In this document: one piece after another, positions 13,680 to 23,569 of the stretch
Layout of the letters: each line of letters starts with the position of its first letter
Numbering within the stretch: position 1 is the first letter of the stretch
DNA from: Moringa oleifera
Taxonomy: Eukaryota > Streptophyta > Magnoliopsida > Brassicales > Moringaceae
Length of the DNA: 64,000 nt
Direction: 5' to 3'
Assembly (NCBI GenBank): GCA_021397835.1
Contig: JAJFZO010000049.1
Location: forward strand, 3,105,001 to 3,169,000
Program-made: the position numbers and the translations under genes
The notes under the pieces: generated by a model
What the model was told of the DNA's origin: nothing
What the model saw: the letters and a program-made list of their open reading frames with translations, nothing else
The model's database searches: none

Positions 13680-15036
13680 AGTAAACAAAAATAATAGTAA
13701 AAATTAAAATAAGTTAATGTAAAATAATAATTTAAATTAATGATAATAATAATAAATTTTAAAAATAAAAAAATCACACGATTTCGTAGTATAACATAAT
13801 ATAAGATATTCTTCAATAAAAGACCTTAAGAATAAAAAATCTCATAACTCTTAATAAAATGCATAATAGCCATCATTTTTAATGATAACTACAAGATATT
13901 TGGTTTTTTATAAGATAATTATTAAATGTATTTATAAAATTTTCATATAAATATTATTAAATATCAACTACCATGAGTAGGTATTATGGTTAGCATCACA
14001 TTTGCAAAAATCTTAAATTTACAATAAAAAAAATCAAATCACTTATACGAATATCTTGATACCAATTTTATCCTACAACAATTTGTTCAATTATCATATT
14101 ATATTCTTCTCATTCGGCTTAAGGCATATATGTATTTCATAAAGTAAATACATCAAATAAAAGAAGATAGTATAAAAAAAATTAATATACCTCCAACTAT
14201 CCTTGTTTTTTACTTTATCTAAAACCTTTATATCAGTCGTCTTATCAAACTTTTATAAACAAAAAGAGAATTTTTTTTATAGTTTTTTTATGACATTTCC
14301 TTAACTTCAAACGCATTTTTTTTTTTCAAACATATTAATATAAAAATTACTTCGATCCACACATGCCTCATTTTACATTTTTTTTAAGCGTGTCTCATCT
14401 TTTTATAAATTTAATACTTGCCATTTTTGCTCTACTTCATTGGGATCTAATTTGACTCACATAACTATCATCTTTCACATTAGATCTATCAGATACTATT
14501 ATAGCATCTCTTAATAAATTACTATTTTATTATCGATATTTATAATCGAAGAGTCTCATGATTCTGATATAGTGTAAAACAAAATCTTTTCATTTTCATC
14601 AATAGTTGTTAACCTGCTAATTAGAATGATAAATTCATTTAAATGATCGCTATCTTATCGAGAAAGATTTTATTTGATAGAGTTTACATTCATACAGGTT
14701 TTACAATTTTTTTTACAGTGATTCATCAAATATATTGAATAAAATTATATCTTCTAACGATAAGTGAATATCTGTCGTTACTAATTCAGCCTTCATGACA
14801 AATTAACATCAAATATTTTCTTTGACTTTTTTCCTATTTCAACTAGAGATACGACTTATGTACTCTTTATGAGAGTTACACATGCATGTTCAACTTTCAA
14901 ATTGAATAATTGAAACGGTTGAATTTTAGGATTTGAAACACGATGAGACCCAACTTTGTTATTTTTAAATTATAAATCAAAACTCTAATACCAATTCTTG
15001 TAAACAACGAGAATTAAATACTAATAAAATAATAAC

Positions 15037-15069
<33 letters not shown>

Positions 15070-15315
15070 TTTAAAAAATAAAAATAAATTTATATGATTT
15101 AATAATATGCTTATTTTCACATAACTTAACACAAAATATTATTCACTAAAATAAACTTTAAATATAATAAAAAATTACTCTTTTTTACTGTGTGAAACCT
15201 GAACTTTTCACTTATATTATAAAATTTACAAGATAAATATGAAAATTTTAAAAACTTTCTTTACATGATATTTTATAAAAAAATAAAAATCATGTAACTA
15301 TTATAACATATTTGG
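13680..15315 (-). mobile_element. Decayed small LTR element (TRIM/LARD-like), tentative
   Basis: Two colinear, diverged AT-rich segments (about 13680-13905 and 14999-15315) share blocks in the same order: GTAAACAA at the start, a TAA-repeat followed by AAATTTTAAAAA, an AATATTxTTCA-like block, and AACTA...ATATTTGGTT at the end. Read on the minus strand, the upper segment ends in TTTACA. It is followed two or three bases later by TTGGTATTAGAG (14983-14994), close to the initiator-Met tRNA primer-binding motif of plant Ty1-copia elements. The interior of about 1.1 kb has no gag or pol pattern. This fits a non-autonomous LTR element, but decay and A/T bias make chance similarity a real alternative. 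Confidence 0.4.
15038..15066. repeat. (TAA)n microsatellite
   Basis: About nine TAA units in tandem. A shorter related run lies at 13741-13755 in the matching position of the other proposed LTR copy. Confidence 0.85.
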
Positions 15316-15539
15316 TTCGTAAGAATACGAATTCTTTTCTATCTTATTTCAAATGTAATTATTTTTCAGTGTTAGATTCATTTTTACCAAGGAGTTATAA
15401 TTTTTTTTTGAATTTTTATTCTTTAAAAATTTGAAATAGCATTTTCGAAATGAATCTTCGGAATAACTATTTTATGAAAATAAAAAATAATTACACACTT
15501 TTTATTTTCAAAATTCTTTGAGAAAATTTTTAGATTACT

Positions 15540-15542
<3 letters not shown>

Positions 15543-15570
<28 letters not shown>
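15543..15570. repeat. (AT)n microsatellite
   Basis: Fourteen AT units in an otherwise AT-rich gap. Confidence 0.9.
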
Positions 15571-15575
<5 letters not shown>

Positions 15576-16286
15576 AAAATTTTATCATTTTTATTTTTAA
15601 ATATTTTTTTAAAATAATAATATTATTAAAGTATTAATTAATGCTAACTTTATTTTTGTATAATATTAATATTTAAAAATAATAAATAATTATTAGTATA
15701 TTATTTAATTAATATTATTGTTATAAAAATTTATAAAATATTAATTAAATTATAATTAATTTAATTGAAAGATATATTAATTTTTTAAATTTATTTTAAT
15801 TATTTTATATTAATTTTTTGATAAACTAAATAAATAAAAAATAATATTTTATTTAATTAAATAAAAAAATATTTATTTTTTATTTTTATTTTTGAAAAAT
15901 ATTTATTTTATTTCCTCTTTATTTCATTTCAAAAACTAAATATGCCATTAAAAATAACTATGATCTCTAATAATAATTATTTTCAAAAATAATATTAAAA
16001 TTTAACAGCAAAAATTAAATAAACATAAATTTAACAAACATTGATATAAAATAAAATATTAAAATAAGAACAAGAATTCAAAATCTGTGAAGAAGGATAA
16101 AAATGATTTGATTTTTTCATTTCAATAAAATGAAAATCTTGCATTTAAGATTAATTTAATGTTTTAATTATTTTAAAAATGAGTAAAGAGAAAAACACGT
16201 TGATGGCGAACCACGGGACTATATGCGAATTACGCAAAATACGAGGCTCCGTTTACATATCGAGAAAATCCCTCAATGACACTCTG

Positions 16287-16295
16287 ACACGTGGC
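16287..16295 (+). promoter_or_regulatory. ACACGTGGC G-box/ABRE-type element
   Basis: A perfect ACACGTGGC motif lies about 150 bp upstream of the GA-rich probable leader of the INO80-subunit gene. Such motifs bind bZIP (ABF, HY5) and bHLH (PIF) factors in plants. Function here is inferred from motif and position only. Confidence 0.45.
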
Positions 16296-16606
16296 CCCGA
16301 CACAGGGAAGAGCAACAATGGGAGCTACTAACGTGTACGTCCCCGTGCGCACGGTCTTAACCTGCGCACAGACTTGCAGCGTAACCGTGCGTAGAAGAGA
16401 GGAGGGAAATAAAAGGAAAGGCGCAAAAGAGAGAGAAAACTTTTAGAGAGAGAAGAGAGAGAGAGAGAGAGTTGGGTCACCGAGTTGGTTCACCGAGTAA
16501 AGTGACCGAATCAAACTAAGAGACATCAAACAAAAAAAACTTCACAGGGGGCTGTTTGTTGTGTGTATTTGTGAGGGGGGTTTGGGTGGTGTGGCAATAG
16601 AAAAAA

Positions 16607-17847
16607 ATGGTGAACAAGAAGATAATTAGTCTTTCTCTTCTTTACCTCTCTTCGCTCCTTATTCTCATCATTGGTACCTATCGTCCTCTAACCCTAACAC
16701 TTATCTTTAGCCCCACTTTGCTCTATCCTAATCAGTTCCCAGAAACCGGACGCCACTGTATCTTTGCTTATCCGCCAAATTTGTATCTGTCTCTCACTGG
16801 TTCTCTTCTCTTCATCTTTTCTCTTCTTCGGTTTTGCTCTTTTCCTTGGGAGTTTTTTCTGTTGCGGGACGGACTGGATTTGTTGGATAACTCTGCGGCG
16901 GAGAAGGTAATGGATCAGTCTCTTCGATTTGGTTGTCTGGGCTGTCATGCTGATTTCTTGTGGGATATGCCGGGTTTATCTTACTTCCACCGTTGTGGAC
17001 TCTTGGCTGTTTGTGGGGTTTCGGCTTGTCTTTGCTTGTGATGATTAGGGTAATGTGTGTGCTTGTTGGGTCTAGGAGGTTGAATTTGGCTTCTTTTCTT
17101 GTTTCTGGGTTGTTCTTCTGATGGATTAATGGGTGGGTTTCCTGTTTGTATCTGGGATTTACATTTGACTGATATTATTGGTCGTGGAATTGATGGGCTT
17201 AATTCACGTGTTAACCTGCGATGGTTGGGTCTCTTCTGGTCTACTATGCTTCTTTGATTGATGAGTTGATTTGGGTTGCTATGTTCTGATCCTTAACTAA
17301 GGGTGATGATTCCTTCTGTTTTATATAATGTCCTGTTAGTTTGGTCTAATTGTCATCCATTGTCATTAAATTATTTAGATTGATTCATACAGAACTTCTA
17401 TGTGCTCGGACATTGTATAATTCCCGTTGTATTGCATGCAAATTTCTTCACATTTTCTTTTCTTGGGTTTTCTAGTTATTCGTTTTTCTGCTGCTAACTA
17501 TTATTACTCCATGTTATTGAGTTCCATGTCATCCATGTTGTCTTCCCAATGTTGAATTAGTCTTTTTCAGTAGAATTTCTTAGTATTCTTGGCCTTCGCC
17601 TTTTTTTTTTAGTTGATTGCTGCTTCTATAGGATAATGTTAAGCTTTGTTATTTTGTCTGTTTAAATTTGTATTTTGTGATGCCAATATAAGCCTTTCTG
17701 ATTTATCTTGCTCGTCTTGCTAATGTAATAAGATGATGCCATTCTAATTATGTATTATTGTTGGTATATTTTCTGATCCAGAGCCTTGTTTTTGATGTTC
17801 TAGTTTTGGGCTTGCCACAGTGGAAGTTTTTGCAGCTTCTTTTTTAA
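16607..17847 (+). other. Long upstream ORF in the INO80-subunit leader (spliced)
   Basis: An ATG at 16607 opens 100 codons up to a plausible donor at 16906/16907. Joined to the acceptor ending at 17820, the frame runs eight more codons to TAA, about 58 bases before the main ATG at 17906. The predicted peptide starts with a hydrophobic stretch but matches nothing I recognise. Transcription may start downstream of this ATG, in which case the ORF is not translated. Confidence 0.35.
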
Positions 17848-17905
17848 TTCATAATCTGGTTAAGTAATTGGGGGAGAAGTACGAAGCTATATAAGCTTTT
17901 CTCCC

Positions 17906-20467
17906 ATGGAAGAATCTGGGGGTGCTTATTTTGATGGCATTAACGGTGCTGTAAGGAAGAAGAGGAGTCAAACTTCTCGCCGTCCTCGGCCTGATTCACA
18001 AGCTTATACTGAAAGCCGTGACCGTTCCTCCTTGCCATCTACACCGTCAGATGATGTGAGCAAGGTCTCTAGTGATGAGAATGCGGGTTATGATATCAAT
18101 CCTAAGCAGAAAGAATTTCATCTTAACCAGTGCATGTCCAGGGCTGTTTCAGCTTCTGGGGCTGAAGGTGAAAAGCCCCCTAAAAGGAGTAAGGAAGAAA
18201 GTGGATTTAATGCATTCTACAATAATGATAACGGACGAAGTGGGTTCAATGGTAAACGTTCTAGTGAAGGTGTCCTTGCCCCTGCCAACTGGAAAAGTAC
18301 GAGCAAAGTGAAAGAAGGATTGGAATCAGAGTTGAGAAGTGCTGAGTTACATAGTGTAAGGAATGGCGAAAGCCATGGTTTGGGTCTGTCAGGAGTTGCT
18401 TTAGATGGTTTACTAAATGACAGCAAGGTCAAAAAGGTCAAGCTAAAGGTTGGTGGTGTCACACGGACAATTCATGCTAACTCTGCAGCTAATGGCGTGC
18501 CCGGGGATGGGTCTTCTTTGAAAAATTCACGATCTTCAGATGACTCTAGACTGCATCAGAAGCAAAATCATCAGGTACTTAGCTGAGTATTACACTGTAT
18601 CAACATGTTTTCTTACCAGGAACTTTTCTCCTTGCCTTTGTGTTATGTTAACGTGAGTATTTCTCTGTTGGAATGAATAGCTTTTTGTGACTCAACTCAT
18701 GTTTCTTCCAATCCGGAGTGCATAACACCTAATAAAGCTTTTTCTCTGTGATTATTCCTTTTATTAATTATAGTTTTGATGATTGAGATTGTTTGGGATA
18801 TCTTCTAAAACACGTGGATTTGTTCAATTGGGTAAGCAAATGTACATACGTTACTTGTTTGGAAGAATATATTCTGAATTTATTTTCTTCTGTCCTTCCC
18901 CATTTATTGTTTCTATTAATTTCAGTAATGCTTAGAATCTGATGTAATCTTTCCTTTTAATTGATTTTGTTATAGAGGAATTCAGATGATGGTCAATCCC
19001 TTCTAGATAAAAGGGCTGGTCTCCAAGGAATCCCTTGGAAAGATTTCTCAAGGGGTGGTTTTAGTTTCGGGAAAGAGGATTCTGCGATGGGGAAGGTGTC
19101 AGGAAAGAATGCCTCCGGGAAGCAAGGCGACCAGACTGGTCCAGTTCGTAAGAGCAAGCGCATCCCGAAGAGGCGTGTGCTGGATGGGGAATTTGGCGAA
19201 GATGATGATGATGATGAGATCCGTTATCTGGAGAAATTGAAGATGAACACTTCTGCGACATATAAAGAAGACGATGAAGAAGCAGGCAAGAAACAAAGAA
19301 AACTTTCTAGCGTTTCTACTGTGGAAAATATTGGCACCACAAAATCTGGCAAAGATGGGAAGAAAAAATCTAGATCAGATAGGGCATCTGAGGATACGGA
19401 TTATGAGGAAGAAGATGAACCGGTATCTGATGGCGAGCTTGAAAGTAAGAGGAAGAAGAAGCAGAGGAAGGAATCTGTTGATGCGCCGGTAGAAAATAAG
19501 AGGGAAATGACGCTCACAACACGTCAACGAGCCCTTCAGTCTGGCAAGGATGCCTCTTCTGCTCCTGGTTCAAGCTTGATTGAGTTTCCGAATGGACTAC
19601 CACCTGCTCCACCAAGAAGTTAGCATTCACATCTGTAATAAAACTTTTTTGCAATTATCTTAATGATTTTCTATCCTAAATATTTATGGTGATTTTTGTT
19701 GATTAACAGAGCAAAAGGAGAAACTTTCAGAAGTAGAGCAGCAACTGAAAAAAACTGAGGCTGCTCAAAGGCGGAGAATGCAAGTTGAGAAGGCTGCTAG
19801 GGAATCTGAGGTTTGTTTTCTTTGTGCTTTATATTCCCATCATCTTCCTTGCATATGTTTAAATCTGTAGATTTTGAGAAGTGCTCTGATTCAATTTTAT
19901 AGGCTGAGGCTATCAGAAAAATACTTGGTCAAGATTCGAATAGGAAGAAACGGGAAGACAAAATTAAAAAGCGTCAGCAGGAATTGGCACAGGTATTGGG
20001 AACTTCTAATCAACTATTTGCTTTAAATCTTGGTATAAAGCTCTTATTTTATATCTGTGATATATTTTACATGCAGGAGAAGGCTGCAAATGCTCAGGTG
20101 CTTGCATCAAATACTGTCAGATGGGTCATGGGTCCTAATGGAACTACTGTGACATTCCCCAAAGGTCTCCCGAGTATATTTGACTCAAAACCCCACAGGT
20201 AATTCATGCAAATACATAGTTCATACAAATTCCGGGTGCATGTGCATTTCCAAATTAGTGGTAATTGTTACAATGATGTTCGCTTGCTGATGGTTTGGAA
20301 CTTTTTTTGTTGTTGGGTTTAGTTATCCTCCTCCGCGTGAGAAGTGTGCAGGGCCATCATGCACTAATCCTTACAAGTATCGAGATTCCAAGTCAAAGCT
20401 TCCTCTTTGCAGTCTCCAGTGCTACAAGGCAGTTCAGGAACAGCAAAAGAGTGAAGCTACCGGCTAA
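17906..20467 (+). CDS. PAPA-1 and HIT zinc-finger protein, INO80 complex subunit B (IES2) homologue
   Basis: Predicted nuclear protein of 589 residues in six coding exons: 17906-18574, 18976-18618+1000 (that is 18976-19618), 19710-19810, 19903-19992, 20077-20198, 20323-20467. All introns are GT-AG. The first 380 residues are charged and low in complexity, with acidic runs and basic KKKQRK-type nuclear-localisation patches. A helical, Lys/Glu-rich PAPA-1 region follows (KQKEKLSEVEQQ onward), then a VRWVMGPNGT segment. A short C-terminal HIT-type finger has visible cysteines in CAGPSC and LCSLQC. In yeast and animals this architecture is the IES2/INO80B subunit, which activates the INO80 chromatin-remodelling ATPase. 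The probable leader begins near 16440 and seems to have an intron (16907-17820), placing a 108-codon upstream ORF before the main ATG. Confidence 0.9.
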
Positions 20468-21990
20468 TTTTTGATGAAAATACTGCTTTAGTTTCATTTT
20501 GTGCAGGATCACCTGCACATTTATGTCAATATTTCTTTTATTCAGCGGCTGGTGTAAAAGGGTGTACTTCTTAACTCAATGGCGAGAAATTATATACAGA
20601 TATGGATGTTCATTTCCTTGTAGTATACAGCTGTTAGTGGCATAGAAAATCTTCTTCTGTAGTTGAATCATTTCTTAAGATTTGAAGTGATGTAGACTTA
20701 ATATTGGTTTGCTGATGCTGTCTCCCTATTTTCTTGCTGTCAGATCAGTTGCTCATTGTCTGTAATCATATAATTATTGTTTCCCCTCCTATGACAGTCT
20801 GGATGCACTTATGCAGAATGGCTTGAGGAGCAAATGGGAAAAGAAACTAGGTGAACTGGATGTGTTGCTGAAAAAATTGATTTGTGTATTGGCATTGGAA
20901 GTTGCAGGTTGCAACTGCAATTCTGGTGAACTGATTGGTGAGAGCTGGTGTCGTCACAGCAAAAACTAATGTTTGTTTGCTTGGTGGCTTGGCCTTGTTT
21001 TGCTGCCTCGAAACCTCTGGGCAATAAAAAACATTATTGAGCAATTGATAGAGACTTTGCAGTTTTGGATCTGTGCTTTCTTTCTAGTAATGGTCTTGTC
21101 TACATTGTGGCACTGTGCGGAAGCGCTTGTTGAGCAGACAGGATGCTGTTTTTATATCCTGGGCCTTTTATGCAGCATTCCATCCAGTTTTGGGGGTCAC
21201 AGTTGACTGTGGGGAGCGGATAATGTGGTTGGAGTGCCAGAAAATTGTTTGGGACTGAGAAAATGATTTCAAGGTGATTAATTATTAAACTTGGATATGT
21301 TCAGCTCGTCCCATGTAGGAAGTCGAAGCAGAACCTGAAATTTCTGCTACTATTATATTTGAACCCTTTGGTTAAGTCCTTCAACACTTGTTGGTGCCGA
21401 TATAGAATCGATGGGTCAAGCAGTTGAGTTTGGCTTCTGTTGAAGCACTAAGCTTGTTGGACTACTCTAGTAGGTATCCTCATTTTTCTTTTCCATCTTT
21501 TTTTTTTTCTTTTTTCCTTTTTGGGGATTTTGATCAATAATGGGTAGTCTCTTAAACTTTCTGCTATTAGCAATTCAGATGGTCAAAATCAAAGAATAAG
21601 GTAAACCAAGAAAATTTAGTTGTTTGTATTTCTTTCTTTTGCTCCTAGCCGTATCTATCCTACATGGAACTGGTTTTAAAATTAAAATTCAAATCTCCAA
21701 CTTACAGAGAGAAAAGTAAAAAGGAAAAAAATCTTTATATGACCAATTTTATTGGGTGTGGAATGCGGTCTGTTGTCACAAAAGCGGGTCAAATTGGACC
21801 CTGGCGAAGAAGATATCCAGAAAGAAGGTCACTGTTAAGGCTTTTTCTTGCTCCAACACACTACCATCTCTACTTCTAATTCCAAAAACCCTATATTTCA
21901 GAGGATAAGGCGCTTAAAGTATTCATTAAACGCCTCGCATCCCTTGAGGTTCATCGTCTTCACGGGTTAGGGCTCATCCTTCGGGCGGAG
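20468..21990. other. 3' flank of the INO80-subunit gene and CLPP5 promoter
   Basis: No separate gene is supported. A patch at about 20797-20970 looks like transcribed sequence: a pyrimidine-rich tract ending in an AG acceptor at 20797, open frames, and an AATAAA signal near 21023. It could be a spliced 3' UTR or alternative last exon. The stretch from about 21650 leads into the CLPP5 5' leader, which has telo-box-like AAACCCTA (about 21887) and its reverse near 21966. Confidence 0.45.
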
Positions 21991-23527
21991 ATGGCTCACA
22001 CGTGCATGTCCACATCGCCATCGTCTCTCAGATTCAACTCCCTTCTCTTCTCCCCAAATCCTAGCTCCTCTTCGGATTTCCAGAAAGGCTCTCTCCCTGT
22101 TGAGCCCCTTCGTTCCAGGTAATCTTTCTCTTTGCCATTTGGTTTCGTAGAAACTCTGGGAATAGTAAAATATGGAAATTTTGAGGTTTTTATGTGTTCA
22201 GTGGTGGAGAAGTTTATTAATTCGAGACTAGTTTGGGTATTTGGATTAGTTATAGAATTCTCTTCAGTCATTTGTTTAGTATGAATGCTGGATTCTAGGG
22301 AAACATGTTTTTTTAGTTTATGTTGTGTTCCATTTTATTGGGTGCTAAGTAGTTGCAAACCATCCTTGAGCAACAAAAGAAAAGTTCTCTTTTCTCCCTT
22401 TTTTTGTGGTTTCTTTTTTCCCCCCTGTTTAACTGCTTAGATATAGGCATAATTGAGGCTCCATTCAGTTTAACCTAAGATACAGTTTGATTTGCTTTGC
22501 CTTTCTCATTATAGTATCAAGAGCTTCAGTGATCTCTGCCTTCATTATGTTTGGTTCAAATGACTAAAATTTTTGCTTACCAACTGCCAATCTCTTGGTC
22601 TTAGTTAAAAGGAATTTTTGCTTAATCTGAATACTTCTGAGCTTCAATCAATTTTGTTTTTCACATATTTTATACAATCAAATGAAGTCTAATCAAATGA
22701 AGCCTGCTACTAACAATTAATTCTACAATTATTTAATTTAAGCAAAGGCTTACATTGCTTGTTGGTTTGTAGGAAACTAAAGAAGCTAGTTGGTGACCAG
22801 AAGAGATTGCGGAACTCTCCACCTAAGGCAGTATACAGCAATGACTTCTGGGCACCGGAAAGGAGCTTCCGGCAGGGAATTTGGTCCATAAGGTGCAGTT
22901 TGTGCTAGTTATCCTTAGTTCTCCAGATTGTTTCTGTTCTCATAAATGACATTGTTCAAATCCTATGATGTAGAGATGATTTGCAAGTGCCATCTTCGCC
23001 GTACTTCCCTGCATATGCGCAAGGGCAAGGGCCACCTCCAATGGTCCAAGAGAGGTTCCAGAGTGTTATTAGTCAACTTTTTCAACATGTATGGATTACC
23101 TTGGTTTTTATTGCAATTACACAGTTTAGCACAAGGTTTGCCTTGGTTAGTTTTTGAAACAAGTGTTTATTTGGATTGTTAGAGGATAATACGCTGTGGT
23201 GGAGCTGTTGATGATGATATGGCCAACATTATTGTTGCTCAGCTCCTTTATCTTGATGCTGTTGATCCTCGTAAGGTTTGTTTGGTGTCCTTGTACTGGA
23301 GATATTTTATTTATTCACACCAAGATATCCATCTAAATAAGTACACAGTGTGATAAGTGTAATATCTAATGATCTTTTTTCTTTGTTGTTATCAAATGTG
23401 ACTTGTAAGGATTGCACCCCCTTGGTGCCAAGTAAATAATAGCTATACTTTTGTTTTCTGATAAAAAAAAAAGTGACAAGAATTATTTATGGGTTTCTCA
23501 GAATAATCCATTAATTTGGACCTCTCT

Positions 23528-23569
<42 letters not shown>

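Larger units (their letters stand above)
11330..16440. other. 5-kb AT-rich gap with repeats and apparent retroelement remnants
   Basis: After the PMEI 3' UTR the sequence becomes very AT-rich and contains no gene I can support. It holds a probable small LTR element (about 13680-15315), a (TAA)n run, an (AT)n run and an isolated GC-rich island at about 12670-12760. The last 250 bases return to normal composition and contain the promoter of the INO80-subunit gene. Confidence 0.75.

Noticed and set aside
11330..16440. Search for tRNA, rRNA or other structured RNA genes in the large gap
   Set aside because: No cloverleaf-like conserved boxes or rRNA-like sequence recognised. Composition is too A/T-rich for typical plant tRNA genes.
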